Source: CADEED01 sp041395625
Lineage (GTDB): Bacteria > Pseudomonadota > Gammaproteobacteria > Steroidobacterales > Steroidobacteraceae
Assembly: GCA_041395625.1 (NCBI GenBank)
Contig: JAWLAE010000007.1
Coordinates: 1 to 64,000, forward strand
Direction: 5' to 3'
Length of the DNA: 64,000 bases
How positions within the stretch are numbered: position 1 is the stretch's first letter; each line of letters starts with the position of its first letter. The position numbers and the translations under genes are program-made. This document shows, one piece after another, positions 1 through 10,019 of the stretch. Under the pieces are notes generated by a model. That model searched no databases. It had not been told where the DNA came from and worked only from the letters and a program-made list of their open reading frames with translations.

Positions 1-788
1 GGCATCAGCAGGCGCGCGGCGGCAATGGTACGCACGAAGTCGAGCGGATCGACGGGGGCCGCGTCAGCGAGCGGCGTGCCAGCCACGCGCACCAGCTGGT
101 TGATAGGCACGCTCTCGGGGTGCTGCGGCAGATTGGCGAGCTGCGCCAACAAGCCGGCCCGGTCGCTGAGCGCCTCGCCCATGCCGATGATGCCACCACA
201 GCAGACATTGAGTCCTGCCTCGCGCACGGCAGCGAGCGTATCGAGGCGATCCTGATAGCTACGGGTCGTGATGATCTCACCGTAGAACTCGGGCGAGGTA
301 TCCAGATTGTGATTGTAGTAGTCGAGGCCGGCATCTTTCAGCTCGCGTGCCTGCGCCGGGGTGACCATGCCCAGCGTCGCGCAAGTCTCGAGACCCAGGG
401 CGCGTACTTCGCGGATCATGCTGGTGATGGTGTCGAGATCCTTCTTCTTGGGCGAGCGATAGGCGGCGCCCATGCAGAAGCGCGTGGCACCGGCAGCGCG
501 GGCCGCTTCGGCCTGCGCCTTCACTTCGGCGAGCGGCAACAGCGCTTCGCGTTCGAGACCGGTGTCGTAGCGCACGCTCTGTGGGCAGTACGCACAGTCC
601 TCGGGACACGCGCCCGTCTTGATCGACAGCAGCGTACTCATCTGCACCGTATTGGCGCGATGGTGTTGGCGATGCACGCGCTGCGCGTGATAGATGAGAT
701 CGGCGAATGGCAGCGCTAACAACTGCTCGATCTCGCGCAGCGTCCAGTCGTGACGGACGATGCCCAGGCGCGCGACCAAACCCTCCAT
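1..788 (-). CDS. bioB: Biotin synthase BioB (3' end outside window)
   Basis: Radical SAM enzyme that inserts sulfur into dethiobiotin, the last step of biotin synthesis, in the cytoplasm. Translating the minus strand from the ATG at 788 gives an open frame of 262 codons that leaves the window without a stop; the family is usually 320-350 residues, so the C-terminus is missing. The N-terminus reads [20 protein letters not shown]. The CxxxCxxC iron-sulfur motif CPEDCAYC is at residues 61-68. [12 protein letters not shown] and the [10 protein letters not shown] stretch further on are BioB signatures that carry [2Fe-2S] cluster ligands. The gene diverges from comF. A BirA-like operator overlapping a TTGACA -35 element lies about 120-170 nt upstream, so repression by biotin is likely. 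Identity is secure. Confidence 0.95.
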   Translation of the reverse strand, partial: MEGLVARLGIVRHDWTLREIEQLLALPFADLIYHAQRVHRQHHRANTVQMSTLLSIKTGACPEDCAYCPQSVRYDTGLEREALLPLAEVKAQAEAARAAGATRFCMGAAYRSPKKKDLDTITSMIREVRALGLETCATLGMVTPAQARELKDAGLDYYNHNLDTSPEFYGEIITTRSYQDRLDTLAAVREAGLNVCCGGIIGMGEALSDRAGLLAQLANLPQHPESVPINQLVRVAGTPLADAAPVDPLDFVRTIAAARLLM

Positions 789-876
789 ACTGGTACTGTC
801 TGGTGGCAATGTCGCCGGATTCTTTGCAGCGGTTTGCATCGGATTTGCACTCTGTGAAACGCGGGTGGAGCAGGCG

Positions 877-2139
877 ATGCTGGCCGCCATGTCCGTGAGT
901 GCGATGTTCGAGAGGATTGCAGCCACTGTCAACCTGCAGCGCCTACGCAGGTTTACAGTTGAACTGCTGCCTGCCCGCTGCTGCCTGTGCGGGGCGCGCA
1001 GCCACACACCGGGGCTCGATCTGTGTGCCGATTGCGCGGCGGCGTTGCCCTGGTCCCAAGCCGGTGGGTGGCGCGCCGGTCAGTTGAGCGCCGTGGTCGC
1101 CCCGCTGCGGTACGAGTTCCCGGTTGATCAACTGGTGCAGGCGCTCAAGTATCGCGGCGAGGGTGTCTATGCGCGCGTGCTCGGAGAACTGCTGGCACGC
1201 CAGGTCGTGGCAGAGCGTGCGGGTGGCAGACTGCCGGAACTGCTCGTCCCGGTGCCGCTGCATCGGGCGCGCTATCGTGAACGCGGTTTCAATCAGGCCG
1301 CCGAGATAGCCAAGCACGTCGCCTCGCATCTGCAGCTGAGCTGCGCGCCGCGGGCCGTGCAGCGCTTGTTGGCGACCCGCTCGCAGACCTCGCTCTCGCC
1401 GGCCGAGCGACGCCGCAATGTGCGGTGCGCCTTCGCGATCGCGCCGGGACGTGCGGGGGCCGTGCTGCACGGGCTACGCCATGTCGCCATCGTCGACGAT
1501 GTAGTTACCACCGGCAGTACCGCTGACGAGCTGGCGCGGCTCTTGCGCGCCGCAGGCATCGCAACGGTGGAACTGTGGGCCGCCGCGCGGGCGTTACCGG
1601 CGCGGGTCGCGCCTGATCGTTCGTCAGGCCCGGAAGGTGTACTCCAGCAGCACGCCGATGAAGACCGCCATGCCGGCAAAATTGTTGTTCAAGAAGGCGC
1701 GAAAACAGCGCTCTCGGTCACGATCGCGGATGAGCCACTGCTGGTAGACAAAGAATACCGCCGCGCCGGCCACGCCCAGCTGGTACCACAGCCCGAAGCG
1801 CATGCTGTCGCCTGCCAGATAAAGCGCCACGAGCGTCAGGGCCTGCAGCGCAGCCACGATTGCACGGTCCATGTCGCCGAACATGATCGCGCTGGAGCGC
1901 ACGCCGAGCTTGATATCGTCGTCCCGGTCCACCATTGCATACAGCGTGTCGTAAGCGGTCGTCCAGATGATGCCGGCGATGAACAGCGTCCATCCCACTC
2001 GCGGCACCGTACCGAGTGCGGCCATGAAGGCCATTGGTACGCCCCAGGTGAATGCGAGCCCCAGGTAGAACTGCGGGATCGGAAAAAAGCGCTTGAAGAA
2101 CGGGTAGCTGACGGCCAGTGCCGCACCGACGATCGATAG
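877..2139 (+). CDS. comF: ComF family phosphoribosyltransferase-like protein, 3' end anomalous
   Basis: ComF/GntX proteins have an N-terminal zinc finger and a C-terminal type I phosphoribosyltransferase fold, and are linked to DNA uptake or use of DNA as nutrient. The zinc-finger cysteines are visible as CCLCG and, further on, LCADC. The PRPP loop [13 protein letters not shown] lies at about residues 205-217 of the product. I chose the ATG at 877, which has GGAG six nt upstream; ATG codons at 889 and 904 are alternatives. Homology should end near [11 protein letters not shown] (about position 1600), giving some 240 residues. In this sequence the frame has no stop there and runs on to 2139, antisense to ubiA. 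A TGA at 1614-1616 lies in another frame. Either there is a frameshift or the protein carries a tail of about 175 residues with no family support. Confidence 0.8.
   Translation: MLAAMSVSAMFERIAATVNLQRLRRFTVELLPARCCLCGARSHTPGLDLCADCAAALPWSQAGGWRAGQLSAVVAPLRYEFPVDQLVQALKYRGEGVYARVLGELLARQVVAERAGGRLPELLVPVPLHRARYRERGFNQAAEIAKHVASHLQLSCAPRAVQRLLATRSQTSLSPAERRRNVRCAFAIAPGRAGAVLHGLRHVAIVDDVVTTGSTADELARLLRAAGIATVELWAAARALPARVAPDRSSGPEGVLQQHADEDRHAGKIVVQEGAKTALSVTIADEPLLVDKEYRRAGHAQLVPQPEAHAVACQIKRHERQGLQRSHDCTVHVAEHDRAGAHAELDIVVPVHHCIQRVVSGRPDDAGDEQRPSHSRHRTECGHEGHWYAPGECEPQVELRDRKKALEERVADGQCRTDDR
904..932 (-). promoter_or_regulatory. Putative sigma70 promoter of bioB
   Basis: On the minus strand a perfect TTGACA (-35, at 932-927) is followed after 17 nt by GAACAT (-10, at 909-904). 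The -10 match is weak (3 of 6). This would put the start site near 897 and give a leader of about 110 nt before the bioB ATG at 788. The -35 lies inside the BirA-like operator and the -10 coincides with one possible comF start codon. Confidence 0.45.
926..958. promoter_or_regulatory. BirA-like biotin operator
   Basis: The halves CTGTCAACC (926-934) and GGTTTACAG (950-958) are separated by 15 nt. The published BirA operator of proteobacteria is TTGTAAACC, 14-16 nt, GGTTTACAA. The halves match 7 of 9 and 8 of 9 positions. The site covers the TTGACA of the putative bioB promoter, as the E. coli operator covers its bio promoters. It also falls within the first codons of comF, so it is constrained by both functions. 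The sequence match is seen directly; the regulation is inferred. Confidence 0.65.
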
Positions 2140-2562
2140 CTTGATGGTGGCGGCATCGAGCTGCAGCACGAGCGCCAGTGCCAGCGCGAGCAGCACGATG
2201 AAAATCACCAGGCCTTCGCGCGGCGATACACGCCGGGCGGCGATCGGCCGATCGCGCGTACGTTTTACGAATGGATCGACATCGCGGTCGACCAGATCAT
2301 TGAACGCGCAGCCCGCCGCGCGCATCACGAACAAGCCGAGCACGAACACGACGAGATGCAGCGGTCGCGGGCTGCCATCGGCTGCGATCCAAAGTGCCCA
2401 CAGCACTGGCCACATGAGCAGCCAAGTGCCGATCGGTCGATTGAGGCGCATGACCTCCGCGTAGTGGAATGCGCGACGCCGATAGCGCTCGAGATCGAGC
2501 TGCCAGCTGTTCACGATGACGGGCGCAGTCGTTTTCATGTCGTTGTCAGCCAACGTTACCAT
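1624..2562 (-). CDS. ubiA: 4-hydroxybenzoate polyprenyltransferase UbiA
   Basis: Integral membrane prenyltransferase that attaches the polyprenyl tail to 4-hydroxybenzoate in ubiquinone synthesis. The product is 312 residues, as usual for the family. The two Asp-rich magnesium/diphosphate motifs are present: NDLVDRDVD after about residue 85 and [13 protein letters not shown] near residue 210. Several hydrophobic helices lie between and after them, such as LVVFVLGLFVMRAAGCAF. The ATG at 2562 overlaps the end of recG by 17 nt; an internal ATG at 2538 would avoid the overlap and cannot be excluded. It is the last gene of the minus-strand block and converges on comF, whose frame runs antisense across most of it. 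Confidence 0.95.
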   Translation of the reverse strand: MVTLADNDMKTTAPVIVNSWQLDLERYRRRAFHYAEVMRLNRPIGTWLLMWPVLWALWIAADGSPRPLHLVVFVLGLFVMRAAGCAFNDLVDRDVDPFVKRTRDRPIAARRVSPREGLVIFIVLLALALALVLQLDAATIKLSIVGAALAVSYPFFKRFFPIPQFYLGLAFTWGVPMAFMAALGTVPRVGWTLFIAGIIWTTAYDTLYAMVDRDDDIKLGVRSSAIMFGDMDRAIVAALQALTLVALYLAGDSMRFGLWYQLGVAGAAVFFVYQQWLIRDRDRERCFRAFLNNNFAGMAVFIGVLLEYTFRA

Positions 2563-4672
2563 AGCGTTCCGCGTTGCCGATCCAGCGTGCCGTCAATGGC
2601 GCAACGCGGTCAGGATAATCACGCAACATCTGGTCCGCAGCGTGCTGCACATCGGGTAGTAACGGTGCATCGCGCACGAGGTTGGCGACCCGCAGCTCGG
2701 CGAGACCGGTCTGCCGGGTACCGAGCAGTTCTCCCGGTCCGCGCAGTTCGAGATCGCGCTGCGCGATCTCGAAGCCGTCGTTGGTCTCACGGATGGCGGC
2801 CAGCCGCTCGCGCGCGATCTGCGATAGGGGCGCGCGATACAGCAGCACGCAACTGCTGTCATGCGCGCCGCGACCGACGCGGCCCCGTAGCTGGTGTAGC
2901 TGTGCAAGCCCCATGCGTTCCGCATTCTCGATGACCATCAGCGAGGCATTGGGCACGTCGACGCCCACCTCGATGACCGTGGTTGCCACTAACAGATCGA
3001 TCTTGCCCGCCTTGAACTGATGCATGGCGAGCTCTTTGGCTCGTGCGGGCATGCGGCCGTGCACCAGCGCGACACGCACGTCGGGCAGTGCTTCGGTGAG
3101 TTGGCGGGCCGTTTCTTCCGCGGCTTGATACAGTAGTTCCTCCGATTCCTCGATCAGTGGGCAAACCCAGTACACCTGCCGACCACGACGCACCTGTTCA
3201 TTGATACGCATCACTACCTGATCACGACGAGTCTCCGGTACGACAACGGTCTTGACCGGCGTGCGCCCCGGCGGCAGCTCATCGATGATCGACACGTCGA
3301 GATCGGCATAGGCAGTCATGGCCAGGGTGCGTGGTATGGGGGTAGCGGTCATGATGAGCTGGTGCGGTACGCACCCATCTTGCGTGCCTTTCTCGGCAAG
3401 CTGCAGGCGTTGCTGCACACCAAAGCGGTGCTGCTCATCGACGATCGTCAGCGCGAGCGACTGGAACGCCACGCCCTGTTGAAACAGAGCGTGTGTGCCG
3501 ATCACCAGCCGTAGCTCGCCGCTGGCGATCGCCTCCAGTGCACTGCGTCGGGTACGCGCCGGTTGCGAGCCCGTCAGCAGTGCCACCGTGACGCCAAGCG
3601 GGCGAAACCAGGCGTCGAAATTCCGCGCGTGCTGCTCGGCTAACAACTCGGTCGGCGCCATCATGGCTGCCTGCAAGCCGGCGCCGACGGCGCGCGCGGC
3701 GGCGGCGGCGGCGATCACTGTCTTGCCGCAGCCGACATCGCCTTGCAGCAGACGCGCCATGGGGTTGGCGGCGTCGAGATCCCGAGTCACCTCGGCGAGC
3801 GCGCGGCGCTGCGCGCCGGTCAGCTCGAACGGCAGGGACTGCACGAACTGATCGGCGAGCGGGGCGCCGCCACGCAAACTCCAGGCGCGCTCCACTCGCG
3901 TGCTTTTGCGCAGCAGTCGGAGCACGAGGTGATGGGCTAACAACTCCTCGAAGGCCAGGCGCCGCTGAGCGGGGTGTCGACCGCTCGCCAGCGCGGCGAG
4001 CGAGATGTCGCGCGGCGGCCGATGCAGCGTCTCGAGCGCGGTCTTCAGGTCAGGCAATGGTTGGCTCGATTGATCCTGCTGGCTTTGCAGCAGCTCGGCG
4101 GGCAGCCAGTCACGTACGCCGTCGCGCTCGAGTTCGCGCAGCGCCTGCGCGATCAGCGCGCGCAACCGCCCCTGCTGGACGCCCTCAGTGCTCGGATAGA
4201 TCGGTGTCAGCGCCGCCTCGAGCGGACCCGGCTCGGTGCCGACATGTTGATACTCGGGATGCACTATCTCGAGGCCGAGCGGCCCGCGCCGCACTTCCCC
4301 GAAACAACGCAGGCGAGCGCCGCGCTGCAGATTCTTATGCTGGGCTGCGGAGAAATAGAAGAAGCGCAGCGTGAGGAAGCCGGAGCCGTCGGAAATCCTG
4401 CACAGCAATTGTCGTCGGCGCCGGAACGCGACTTCCGTCAGTTGAATCTCGCCTTCGACGACCGCGCGGCGCCCGGGTGTCAGGCCGCCGATCGGCTCGA
4501 CGCGCGTGCGGTCCTCGTAGCGGGCAGGCAGCAGGAACAGCAGATCCTGAACGCGCGCGATGCCGAGCCGTTCGAGCTTCTCGGCCAGCGCCGGTCCGAC
4601 GCCGCGCAGGCTGGCGATCGCCTGGCGTTCGGCAGGCGCCGCTGACGAAGCGCGGCCAGCCGATTCACGCAA
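2546..4672 (-). CDS. recG: ATP-dependent DNA helicase RecG
   Basis: Superfamily 2 helicase that reverses stalled forks and branch-migrates Holliday junctions. The product is 708 residues, near the E. coli length of 693. The N-terminal part holds a helix-hairpin-helix-like stretch ([17 protein letters not shown], about 22-38) and the OB-fold wedge domain. Helicase motifs seen are Walker A GDVGCGKT at 311-318, motif Ia [10 protein letters not shown] near 339, DEQH at 412-415, TATPIPRT, and motif [12 protein letters not shown] near 610. The start overlaps the end of ridA by 8 nt, so translation is probably coupled. recG downstream of spoT is a conserved gammaproteobacterial order. Confidence 0.97.
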   Translation of the reverse strand: MRESAGRASSAAPAERQAIASLRGVGPALAEKLERLGIARVQDLLFLLPARYEDRTRVEPIGGLTPGRRAVVEGEIQLTEVAFRRRRQLLCRISDGSGFLTLRFFYFSAAQHKNLQRGARLRCFGEVRRGPLGLEIVHPEYQHVGTEPGPLEAALTPIYPSTEGVQQGRLRALIAQALRELERDGVRDWLPAELLQSQQDQSSQPLPDLKTALETLHRPPRDISLAALASGRHPAQRRLAFEELLAHHLVLRLLRKSTRVERAWSLRGGAPLADQFVQSLPFELTGAQRRALAEVTRDLDAANPMARLLQGDVGCGKTVIAAAAAARAVGAGLQAAMMAPTELLAEQHARNFDAWFRPLGVTVALLTGSQPARTRRSALEAIASGELRLVIGTHALFQQGVAFQSLALTIVDEQHRFGVQQRLQLAEKGTQDGCVPHQLIMTATPIPRTLAMTAYADLDVSIIDELPPGRTPVKTVVVPETRRDQVVMRINEQVRRGRQVYWVCPLIEESEELLYQAAEETARQLTEALPDVRVALVHGRMPARAKELAMHQFKAGKIDLLVATTVIEVGVDVPNASLMVIENAERMGLAQLHQLRGRVGRGAHDSSCVLLYRAPLSQIARERLAAIRETNDGFEIAQRDLELRGPGELLGTRQTGLAELRVANLVRDAPLLPDVQHAADQMLRDYPDRVAPLTARWIGNAERYGNVG

Positions 4673-5054
4673 GGCTCAGCACGCATTCCACTTCGACACG
4701 AGCGCCGCGTGGCAACGCCGCCACGGCGAAGGTCGAACGCGCGGGATAGGGCTCGCTGAAATGCTGGGCCATGATTTCATTGACCTTCGGGAAGTCAGCC
4801 ATGTCCGCGAGGAAGATCGTCACCTTGCAGATGTGCGCCATCGAGCCGCCCGCCGCCGCGACCACCGCTTTGATGTTCTCGAACACGCGTCGCGTCTCGG
4901 CTTCAACGCCGCCGCTCACGATCTCCATCGTTCGCGGATCGAAGCCGATCTGCCCCGAAAGATACACGGTGTCGCCAACGCGCACCGCCTGCGAATAAGG
5001 CCCGATCGCCTTGGGCGCCTGGTCTGTCGAAATTGCCTGCCGTGTCTGGCTCAT
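4665..5054 (-). CDS. ridA: RidA family enamine/imine deaminase
   Basis: RidA proteins (YjgF/YER057c/UK114 family) hydrolyse reactive 2-aminoacrylate and related enamines made by PLP enzymes. The 129-residue length is typical. Family hallmarks are visible: the N-terminal [24 protein letters not shown], the central [13 protein letters not shown], and [20 protein letters not shown], which contains the catalytic arginine, near the end. It sits 4 nt after spoT and overlaps recG by 8 nt. In several pseudomonads and relatives it occupies this spot, where trmH lies in E. coli. Confidence 0.95.
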   Translation of the reverse strand: MSQTRQAISTDQAPKAIGPYSQAVRVGDTVYLSGQIGFDPRTMEIVSGGVEAETRRVFENIKAVVAAAGGSMAHICKVTIFLADMADFPKVNEIMAQHFSEPYPARSTFAVAALPRGARVEVECVLSLA

Positions 5055-5058
5055 GTAT

Positions 5059-7233
5059 CTATTCCTCGTGTCCGGTGGTGGCGATTGTACGGTAAACCCG
5101 CAGCACGTCGGGCATGCGCCGGATCACGCGCATGATACGCGCCAGATGCTTGCGGTCGCTCACCTTCAACTCGAAGGTGAGCGATGAGGTTTCCGAATCC
5201 CGTTCCTCGAGTGAGACGCGTTCGATGTTGGTGTCGTTGCTCGAGACCGCCGCTGCCACGGCCGCCAGCACGCCCATCTTGTTAGCCACTTCGATGCGGA
5301 TCGCCGAGCTGAAGTACCGGTCCGCTGCGGGCTGCCAGGACACCGGCAACCAGTTCTCGGGGTGCTTCCGATAGTCCGCCACATTGGCGCAGTCCTCGCG
5401 ATGCACCACGACACCTCGACCCGACGACAGGAATGCGAACACCGGATCGTCCGGTATCGGGAAACAGCAGCGGGCATAGCTGACCAGCAGGCCTTCGGTG
5501 CCGGCGATCGCGAGCGGTGCCGCCGCCGTCGAGCCAAGCTCGGCGCCGCCGGCGCTGGGCAACAGGCGTCGCGCCACGAGCGGCGCCAGGCGCTCGCCAA
5601 GACCGACCTTCTCGAACAGATCGTCACGATCCTTCATGCCGAGCTCGGCGATCGCGGCGGCCATGACGTCGGCGGGTATCTTGTCGGTCGACAGATTGAA
5701 CTCGCCGAGCGCCTGGTCGACGAGTCTCGCGCCCAGCTCGATGGCCTCACGCCGGTGCAGGCCTTTGAGGTATTGCCGGATCGCGGCGCGCGCTTTCGCC
5801 GTCACCACGAAATTGACCCAGCCGGGATTGGGCCGCGCGCCCTTCGCGGTCATCACTTCGATCGTCTGACCGTTCCGTAGCGGTGTGCGCAGAGGTGTGA
5901 GGCGTCGATCGACCTTGGCCGCAACGCAGCGATTGCCGACATCGGTGTGCACCGCGTAGGCGAAGTCGACCACGGTAGCGCCGCGCGGCAAGCGCAGGAT
6001 CTCCCCCTTGGGGGTAAACACATAGACTTTGTCGGGGAACAGATCGACCCGCACACTCTCGAGGAACTCCTCCGAGTTGCCGGATTCCTGCATCAACATG
6101 AGATTGGCTAACCACTCGCGTGCGCGGTCCTGCTGCACGGAGTCGAGTGCATCGCCACCTTTGTACTTCCAGTGCGCCGCTATGCCGGTCTCGGCCACAT
6201 GGTGCATATCGGCGGTGCGAATCTGTACCTCGATCGGCACGCCGTTGGGTCCGAACAACGTCGTGTGCAATGACTGATAGCCGTTGACGCGCGGGATCGC
6301 AATGTAGTCCTTGAAGCGGCCTGGCATCGGCTTGTAAGACGCATGCACGACACCGAGCGCGCGATAACAGGTGTCAGCATCGGCCACCACCACGCGCAGT
6401 CCGTAGACGTCGACGATCTCGGACAGCGACGCGCCCTTGCGCAGCATCTTGCGGTAGATGCTGTAGAGATGTTTCTCGCGTGTCTGCACTTCGGCCTCGA
6501 ATCCAGCCTTGTCGAGGTTCGTGCGCAGCGTGGTGGCGATCTTGCCGAGGAATTCCTTCTGATTGCCGCGCGCCCGCTTCAGCGCCTTCTCCAGCACCCG
6601 ATAGCGATGCGGATACAGGGAGCGGAAGCCGAGGTCCTCGAGTTCGATCTTCAGGCTGTAGAGGCCCAGCCGCTCGGCGATCGGTGCGTAGATATCTAGA
6701 GTTTCACGCGCATTCGCACGGCGTCGCGCGGGCGTCTTGGCAGCGAGTGTGCGCATGTTGTGCATGCGGTCCGCCAGCTTGACGAGGATGACGCGCAGAT
6801 CGCGCACCATCGCCAGCACCATCTTGCGGAACGACTCGGCCTGCGCTTCCTCGCGCGAGCGAAACTGGATCTGATCGAGTTTGGTGACGCCGTCGACGAT
6901 CTCGGCGACGGGCGCGCCGAATTTCTCGGCGAGATCCTGCTTCGAGATCGGCGTGTCTTCGATGACGTCGTGCAGGATCGCCGCAATGATCGTGTCAGGG
7001 TCGAGATGCAGATCGGCGAGAATCTGCGCGGCGGCGAGCGGATGCGCGATGTATGGCTCGCCCGATTGACGCTTCTGGCCCTCGTGGGCGGTCGCGCCAA
7101 ACTCGGCCGCCGCCCGGATGCGTTCCACCTGCTCCGCAGGCAGGTAGCTATCGGCGCTGTTCAGTAATTCGCGCAGTCCCGGTTTGCGACGGGCAGCGGG
7201 CAGCAGATTGAGGAGCGACGACGCATAATCCAT
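5059..7233 (-). CDS. spoT: Bifunctional (p)ppGpp synthetase/hydrolase SpoT
   Basis: Makes and degrades the alarmone (p)ppGpp. Length is 724 residues. The HD hydrolase domain is intact, with H64 and the HDVIED motif at 88-93, so degradation should be active. The synthetase domain around 245-360 carries RFKD at 306-309. This is the RxKD motif of bifunctional Rel/SpoT enzymes rather than the ExDD of RelA. It is followed by [13 protein letters not shown] domain starts near [20 protein letters not shown] and an ACT domain closes the protein ([20 protein letters not shown] onwards). Gene order gmk, rpoZ, spoT, ridA, recG is the usual operon, coupling nucleotide synthesis, RNA polymerase omega and the stringent response. 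Confidence 0.97.
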   Translation of the reverse strand: MDYASSLLNLLPAARRKPGLRELLNSADSYLPAEQVERIRAAAEFGATAHEGQKRQSGEPYIAHPLAAAQILADLHLDPDTIIAAILHDVIEDTPISKQDLAEKFGAPVAEIVDGVTKLDQIQFRSREEAQAESFRKMVLAMVRDLRVILVKLADRMHNMRTLAAKTPARRRANARETLDIYAPIAERLGLYSLKIELEDLGFRSLYPHRYRVLEKALKRARGNQKEFLGKIATTLRTNLDKAGFEAEVQTREKHLYSIYRKMLRKGASLSEIVDVYGLRVVVADADTCYRALGVVHASYKPMPGRFKDYIAIPRVNGYQSLHTTLFGPNGVPIEVQIRTADMHHVAETGIAAHWKYKGGDALDSVQQDRAREWLANLMLMQESGNSEEFLESVRVDLFPDKVYVFTPKGEILRLPRGATVVDFAYAVHTDVGNRCVAAKVDRRLTPLRTPLRNGQTIEVMTAKGARPNPGWVNFVVTAKARAAIRQYLKGLHRREAIELGARLVDQALGEFNLSTDKIPADVMAAAIAELGMKDRDDLFEKVGLGERLAPLVARRLLPSAGGAELGSTAAAPLAIAGTEGLLVSYARCCFPIPDDPVFAFLSSGRGVVVHREDCANVADYRKHPENWLPVSWQPAADRYFSSAIRIEVANKMGVLAAVAAAVSSNDTNIERVSLEERDSETSSLTFELKVSDRKHLARIMRVIRRMPDVLRVYRTIATTGHEE

Positions 7234-7276
7234 AACGTCACGGCTGCCTCGTTAGTATCTGCGGTGGCGCGGCTGC

Positions 7277-7576
7277 CTATTCCGCCAGATCGCGATCGGT
7301 GCCGAGGCCGAACTGCGGCGCGCGGAACATCGACTGGTGATCGAGCTCGACCGGCTGATCTTCCGGCGGCGGCGGTTCTGGCTCGTTCAGCATCTCGGGC
7401 GTGATATTGCCCTCGGCGATTTCGCGCAGCGCGACGACTGTCGGCTTGTCGTTCTCCCAGGGCACGGTGGCCTCGGCGCCGTTGGCGAGCCGACGTGCGC
7501 GGGCGGCACCCAGCAGGACGAGCTGGAAGATATTTTCGACGTGCGGGAGGCAGTCTTCGACAGTGATGCGAGCCAT
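7277..7576 (-). CDS. rpoZ: RNA polymerase omega subunit RpoZ
   Basis: Smallest RNA polymerase subunit; it wraps the beta-prime C-terminus, assists assembly and in proteobacteria forms part of a ppGpp site. The start is the ATG at 7576, giving [20 protein letters not shown], the conserved family N-terminus; the longer open frame to 7687 adds 37 residues without family support. The product is 99 residues. The sequence [30 protein letters not shown] is the conserved core. The C-terminal tail is Pro/Glu rich ([11 protein letters not shown]), as in many relatives. It lies 43 nt upstream of spoT. Confidence 0.95.
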   Translation of the reverse strand: MARITVEDCLPHVENIFQLVLLGAARARRLANGAEATVPWENDKPTVVALREIAEGNITPEMLNEPEPPPPEDQPVELDHQSMFRAPQFGLGTDRDLAE

Positions 7577-7701
7577 AAATACGGGTGCCTTGTGAGGAAC
7601 GGACGGGCGCGGACGATGCAGCGCGTTAACCCTAAATGGTACGCAAATGGGTGACCGGAAGCCAGTGACGCGTGTGCGGGCCCCCACCGCCCGCTGCCAC
7701 T

Positions 7702-8328
7702 CTACCGCAGGGCCAGCAAGCTGCTCGTCAGTCGCGTGAGCTCGGGGCGATCGGTGCGATCGGCGCGGTATGGATCGCCCTGGCCGCCCAGCACGGCCAG
7801 CAATTGCTCGGTAGCGCGGGCGAAATCGTCGTTGACGATCACGTAGTCGAACTCGCGGTAGTGCGACATATCGTCCGCCGCATCGCGCAGACGGCGAGCG
7901 ATCACGGCGTCGCTGTCAGTACGGCGCTGGCGCAGTCTTTGTTCCAGGGCCTCGCGCGATGGCGGCAGGATGAACACACTGCGGCAATCTGGCTGCGAGG
8001 CGCGCACCTGCCGCGCGCCCTGCCAGTCGATCTCGAGCAACACGTCGTGACCCGCCGCGCGCAAGCGCTCGACCGGCTCGCGGGCAGTGCCGTAGTAGTT
8101 GTCGAACACCTGTGCATGCTCGAGGAACTGGTCAGCCGCGATCATGCGCTGGAACTCTGCCACCGTAACGAAGAAATACTCACGCCCATGCTGCTCGTTG
8201 GGCCGCTGCGGCCGAGTGGTGTGCGAGACGGAGACTCGCAGGCCGGGCTTGCGCTCGACGGCCGCGTTGACCAAGCTGGTCTTGCCGGCACCAGACGGCG
8301 CGGCCACGACGAACAGTGCGCCACTCAT
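7702..8328 (-). CDS. gmk: Guanylate kinase
   Basis: Phosphorylates GMP to GDP using ATP, in the cytoplasm. The start is the ATG at 8328, which overlaps the yicC stop as ATGA. The product is 208 residues, the family norm. A longer open frame to 8718 is antisense to yicC coding and is rejected. The P-loop [10 protein letters not shown] is at about residues 9-18. It is followed by the GMP-binding [19 protein letters not shown] and the lid/kinase core [15 protein letters not shown]. The gap to rpoZ (7577-7701) contains a GCGGGC/GCCCGC inverted repeat without a T-run and no clear promoter. Confidence 0.97.
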   Translation of the reverse strand: MSGALFVVAAPSGAGKTSLVNAAVERKPGLRVSVSHTTRPQRPNEQHGREYFFVTVAEFQRMIAADQFLEHAQVFDNYYGTAREPVERLRAAGHDVLLEIDWQGARQVRASQPDCRSVFILPPSREALEQRLRQRRTDSDAVIARRLRDAADDMSHYREFDYVIVNDDFARATEQLLAVLGGQGDPYRADRTDRPELTRLTSSLLALR

Positions 8329-9197
8329 TCGACGTTCTGCACCTGCTCGCGCATCTGCTCGATCAGCACCTTCATATCCACGGTGATGCGAGTCGAGTCG
8401 AGATCCTGCGATTTCGAGGCGAGCGTATTCGCCTCGCGGTTGAGTTCCTGCATCAGGAAATCGAGGCGGCGGCCGGCGCCGGCTGGCTCGGGCTTGCTGA
8501 TCACCGTGCGCACCTCGTCGAGGTGAGCTGTTAGTCGATCCAGTTCCTCGGCCACGTCGAGGCGGTGCAGCAGCAGGACGACTTCCTGCTCGAGCCGCTC
8601 CGGATCGACGGTGGCGCCGAGCTCGGCGATGCGCTCGGCGAGGCGCGCTCGCACCCGTGCTTCGATCGCCGGCAGGCGCTCGCGCAACTGCGCGACGAGC
8701 GACTGCAGGCCGACGCACCGTTCATCGAGCAGCGCGTGCAGGCGGGCGCCCTCGGTCCGCCGGGTAACGATCAGTTCGGCCAGTGCCTCGCGAAACAGTC
8801 CGCCGAGGGCTGCCGCCACGGCGTCCGTATCGATCGCGGCTGAGCGGATGACGCCGGGCCAGCGCAGCACATCGACCGCATTGATCCCTGCCCCGTCGGG
8901 CAGTTCACGGACTACTTGCTTGATGCGCGCGATCACACGAGTGAGTGCAGCGTCGTCGACATCGAGCTCGGTCGCCGCATCGGCCAGCGGCCGCCAATGT
9001 ACGGTGCAATCGACCTTGCCGCGTTTGACGGACTTGCTGAGTGCCTGACGCAGTACGGCCTCTTGCGCGCGCAACTCCTCTGGCAGGCGGAAGCCGGCCT
9101 CCAGAAAGCGATGATTGACGCTGCGCAGCTCGCAAGCCAGGGTTCCCCAGGGGCCAGCGATTTCGCGTCGCGCGAAACCGGTCATGCTCGCAATCAT
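8325..9197 (-). CDS. yicC: YicC family endoribonuclease
   Basis: YicC proteins are single-strand endoribonucleases that in E. coli act in sRNA turnover. The 290-residue length matches. The N-terminus MIASMTGFARREIAGPWGTL and the C-terminal segments GRRLDFLMQELNREANTLASKS and [17 protein letters not shown] are highly conserved family blocks. The stop codon overlaps the gmk start (ATGA), implying coupling. It diverges from the PP2C/rph operon with 72 nt between start codons, so the two operons share one regulatory region. Confidence 0.95.
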   Translation of the reverse strand: MIASMTGFARREIAGPWGTLACELRSVNHRFLEAGFRLPEELRAQEAVLRQALSKSVKRGKVDCTVHWRPLADAATELDVDDAALTRVIARIKQVVRELPDGAGINAVDVLRWPGVIRSAAIDTDAVAAALGGLFREALAELIVTRRTEGARLHALLDERCVGLQSLVAQLRERLPAIEARVRARLAERIAELGATVDPERLEQEVVLLLHRLDVAEELDRLTAHLDEVRTVISKPEPAGAGRRLDFLMQELNREANTLASKSQDLDSTRITVDMKVLIEQMREQVQNVE

Positions 9198-9269
9198 GCC
9201 GGGAAAACTCTCTGGTGGCAGCAGGCTCGGTTAAACTGCGGGCCAGTCTAACAGAGCGCTGAACACAAC

Positions 9270-10019
9270 TTGCGAATCGATTACGCCGAGATCAGTCTGC
9301 TGGGTGGCCGCAACGACAATCAGGACCGCGTTGCCGTCGCTGTATCCGACCACGCGGCATTGCTGGTGGTGATGGACGGTATGGGCGGCCATGCCGACGG
9401 CGCGCTCGCTGCCGAAACGGCTCTCAAAGTGATCGTCGACGCGTTCTGGCAGGTGCCGCAGCCACTGCTCGATCCGCTCGGCTTCCTGCATCTCACGATC
9501 GGGCGAGCGCACGAGGCGGTGGTCAAGATCGGTGTCGAGGTACCGATGGAGCACAAGCCGCGTGCCACTTGCGCGGTCTGTCTCATCCAGCAGGGCGCGG
9601 CCTACTGGGGCCACGTGGGCGATAGTCGCATCTACCTACTACGCAACGGTGAAATCGCGCGACGTACCCGCGACCATAGCCACGTCGAGTTCCTGTTGCG
9701 CGAGGGCGTTATTTCACATGAACAGGCACAGGGGCATCCGATGCGCAACTTCGTCGAGTGCTGCCTGGGCGGTGAACTGTACGTGCCGGAGATGGCGATC
9801 AGCGGCCGTATCCGGCTCGAGCCCAACGACGTGCTGCTGGCCTGCAGCGATGGTCTGTGGGGCGGTTTGAAGGACGAGGAAATTGCCGCTTCTTTCGCCG
9901 TGGGTGGTGCGCCGCTGCGCGCCGAGCTAACTCGACTCGCCGAGCAGTCGATCGCCGTGTTGGGTGGCAGCAGCGACAATACAACTGCAGCGGTGGCCCG
10001 CTGGATCGGTAACGCCTGA
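9270..10019 (+). CDS. PP2C-type serine/threonine protein phosphatase
   Basis: Metal-dependent phosphatase of the PPM/PP2C family, 249 residues, soluble. Metal-binding motifs are seen in order: NQDR near residue 17, VVMDGMGGHADG around 34, WGHVGDSRIYLL near 112, the LACSDGLWGG block near 190, and GSSDNTTAAV near the C-terminus. The start is TTG at 9270; no ATG or GTG precedes the first conserved residues in frame. The stop abuts the rph ATG with no gap. A similar gene sits between yicC and rph in some xanthomonads and relatives. No cognate Ser/Thr kinase is visible in this window, so the substrate is unknown. Confidence 0.92.
   Translation: MRIDYAEISLLGGRNDNQDRVAVAVSDHAALLVVMDGMGGHADGALAAETALKVIVDAFWQVPQPLLDPLGFLHLTIGRAHEAVVKIGVEVPMEHKPRATCAVCLIQQGAAYWGHVGDSRIYLLRNGEIARRTRDHSHVEFLLREGVISHEQAQGHPMRNFVECCLGGELYVPEMAISGRIRLEPNDVLLACSDGLWGGLKDEEIAASFAVGGAPLRAELTRLAEQSIAVLGGSSDNTTAAVARWIGNA

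Noticed and set aside
789..930. Riboswitch in the bioB leader
   Set aside because: No known biotin riboswitch exists and no strong fold was seen; a BirA operator explains control better.
7577..7701. Terminator between gmk and rpoZ
   Set aside because: The GCGGGC/GCCCGC repeat has no T-run, and gmk-rpoZ-spoT is normally one operon.
8325..8718. N-terminal extension of guanylate kinase to 8718
   Set aside because: It lies on the same strand in another frame inside yicC; the kinase P-loop sits just after the ATG at 8328 as in all homologues.
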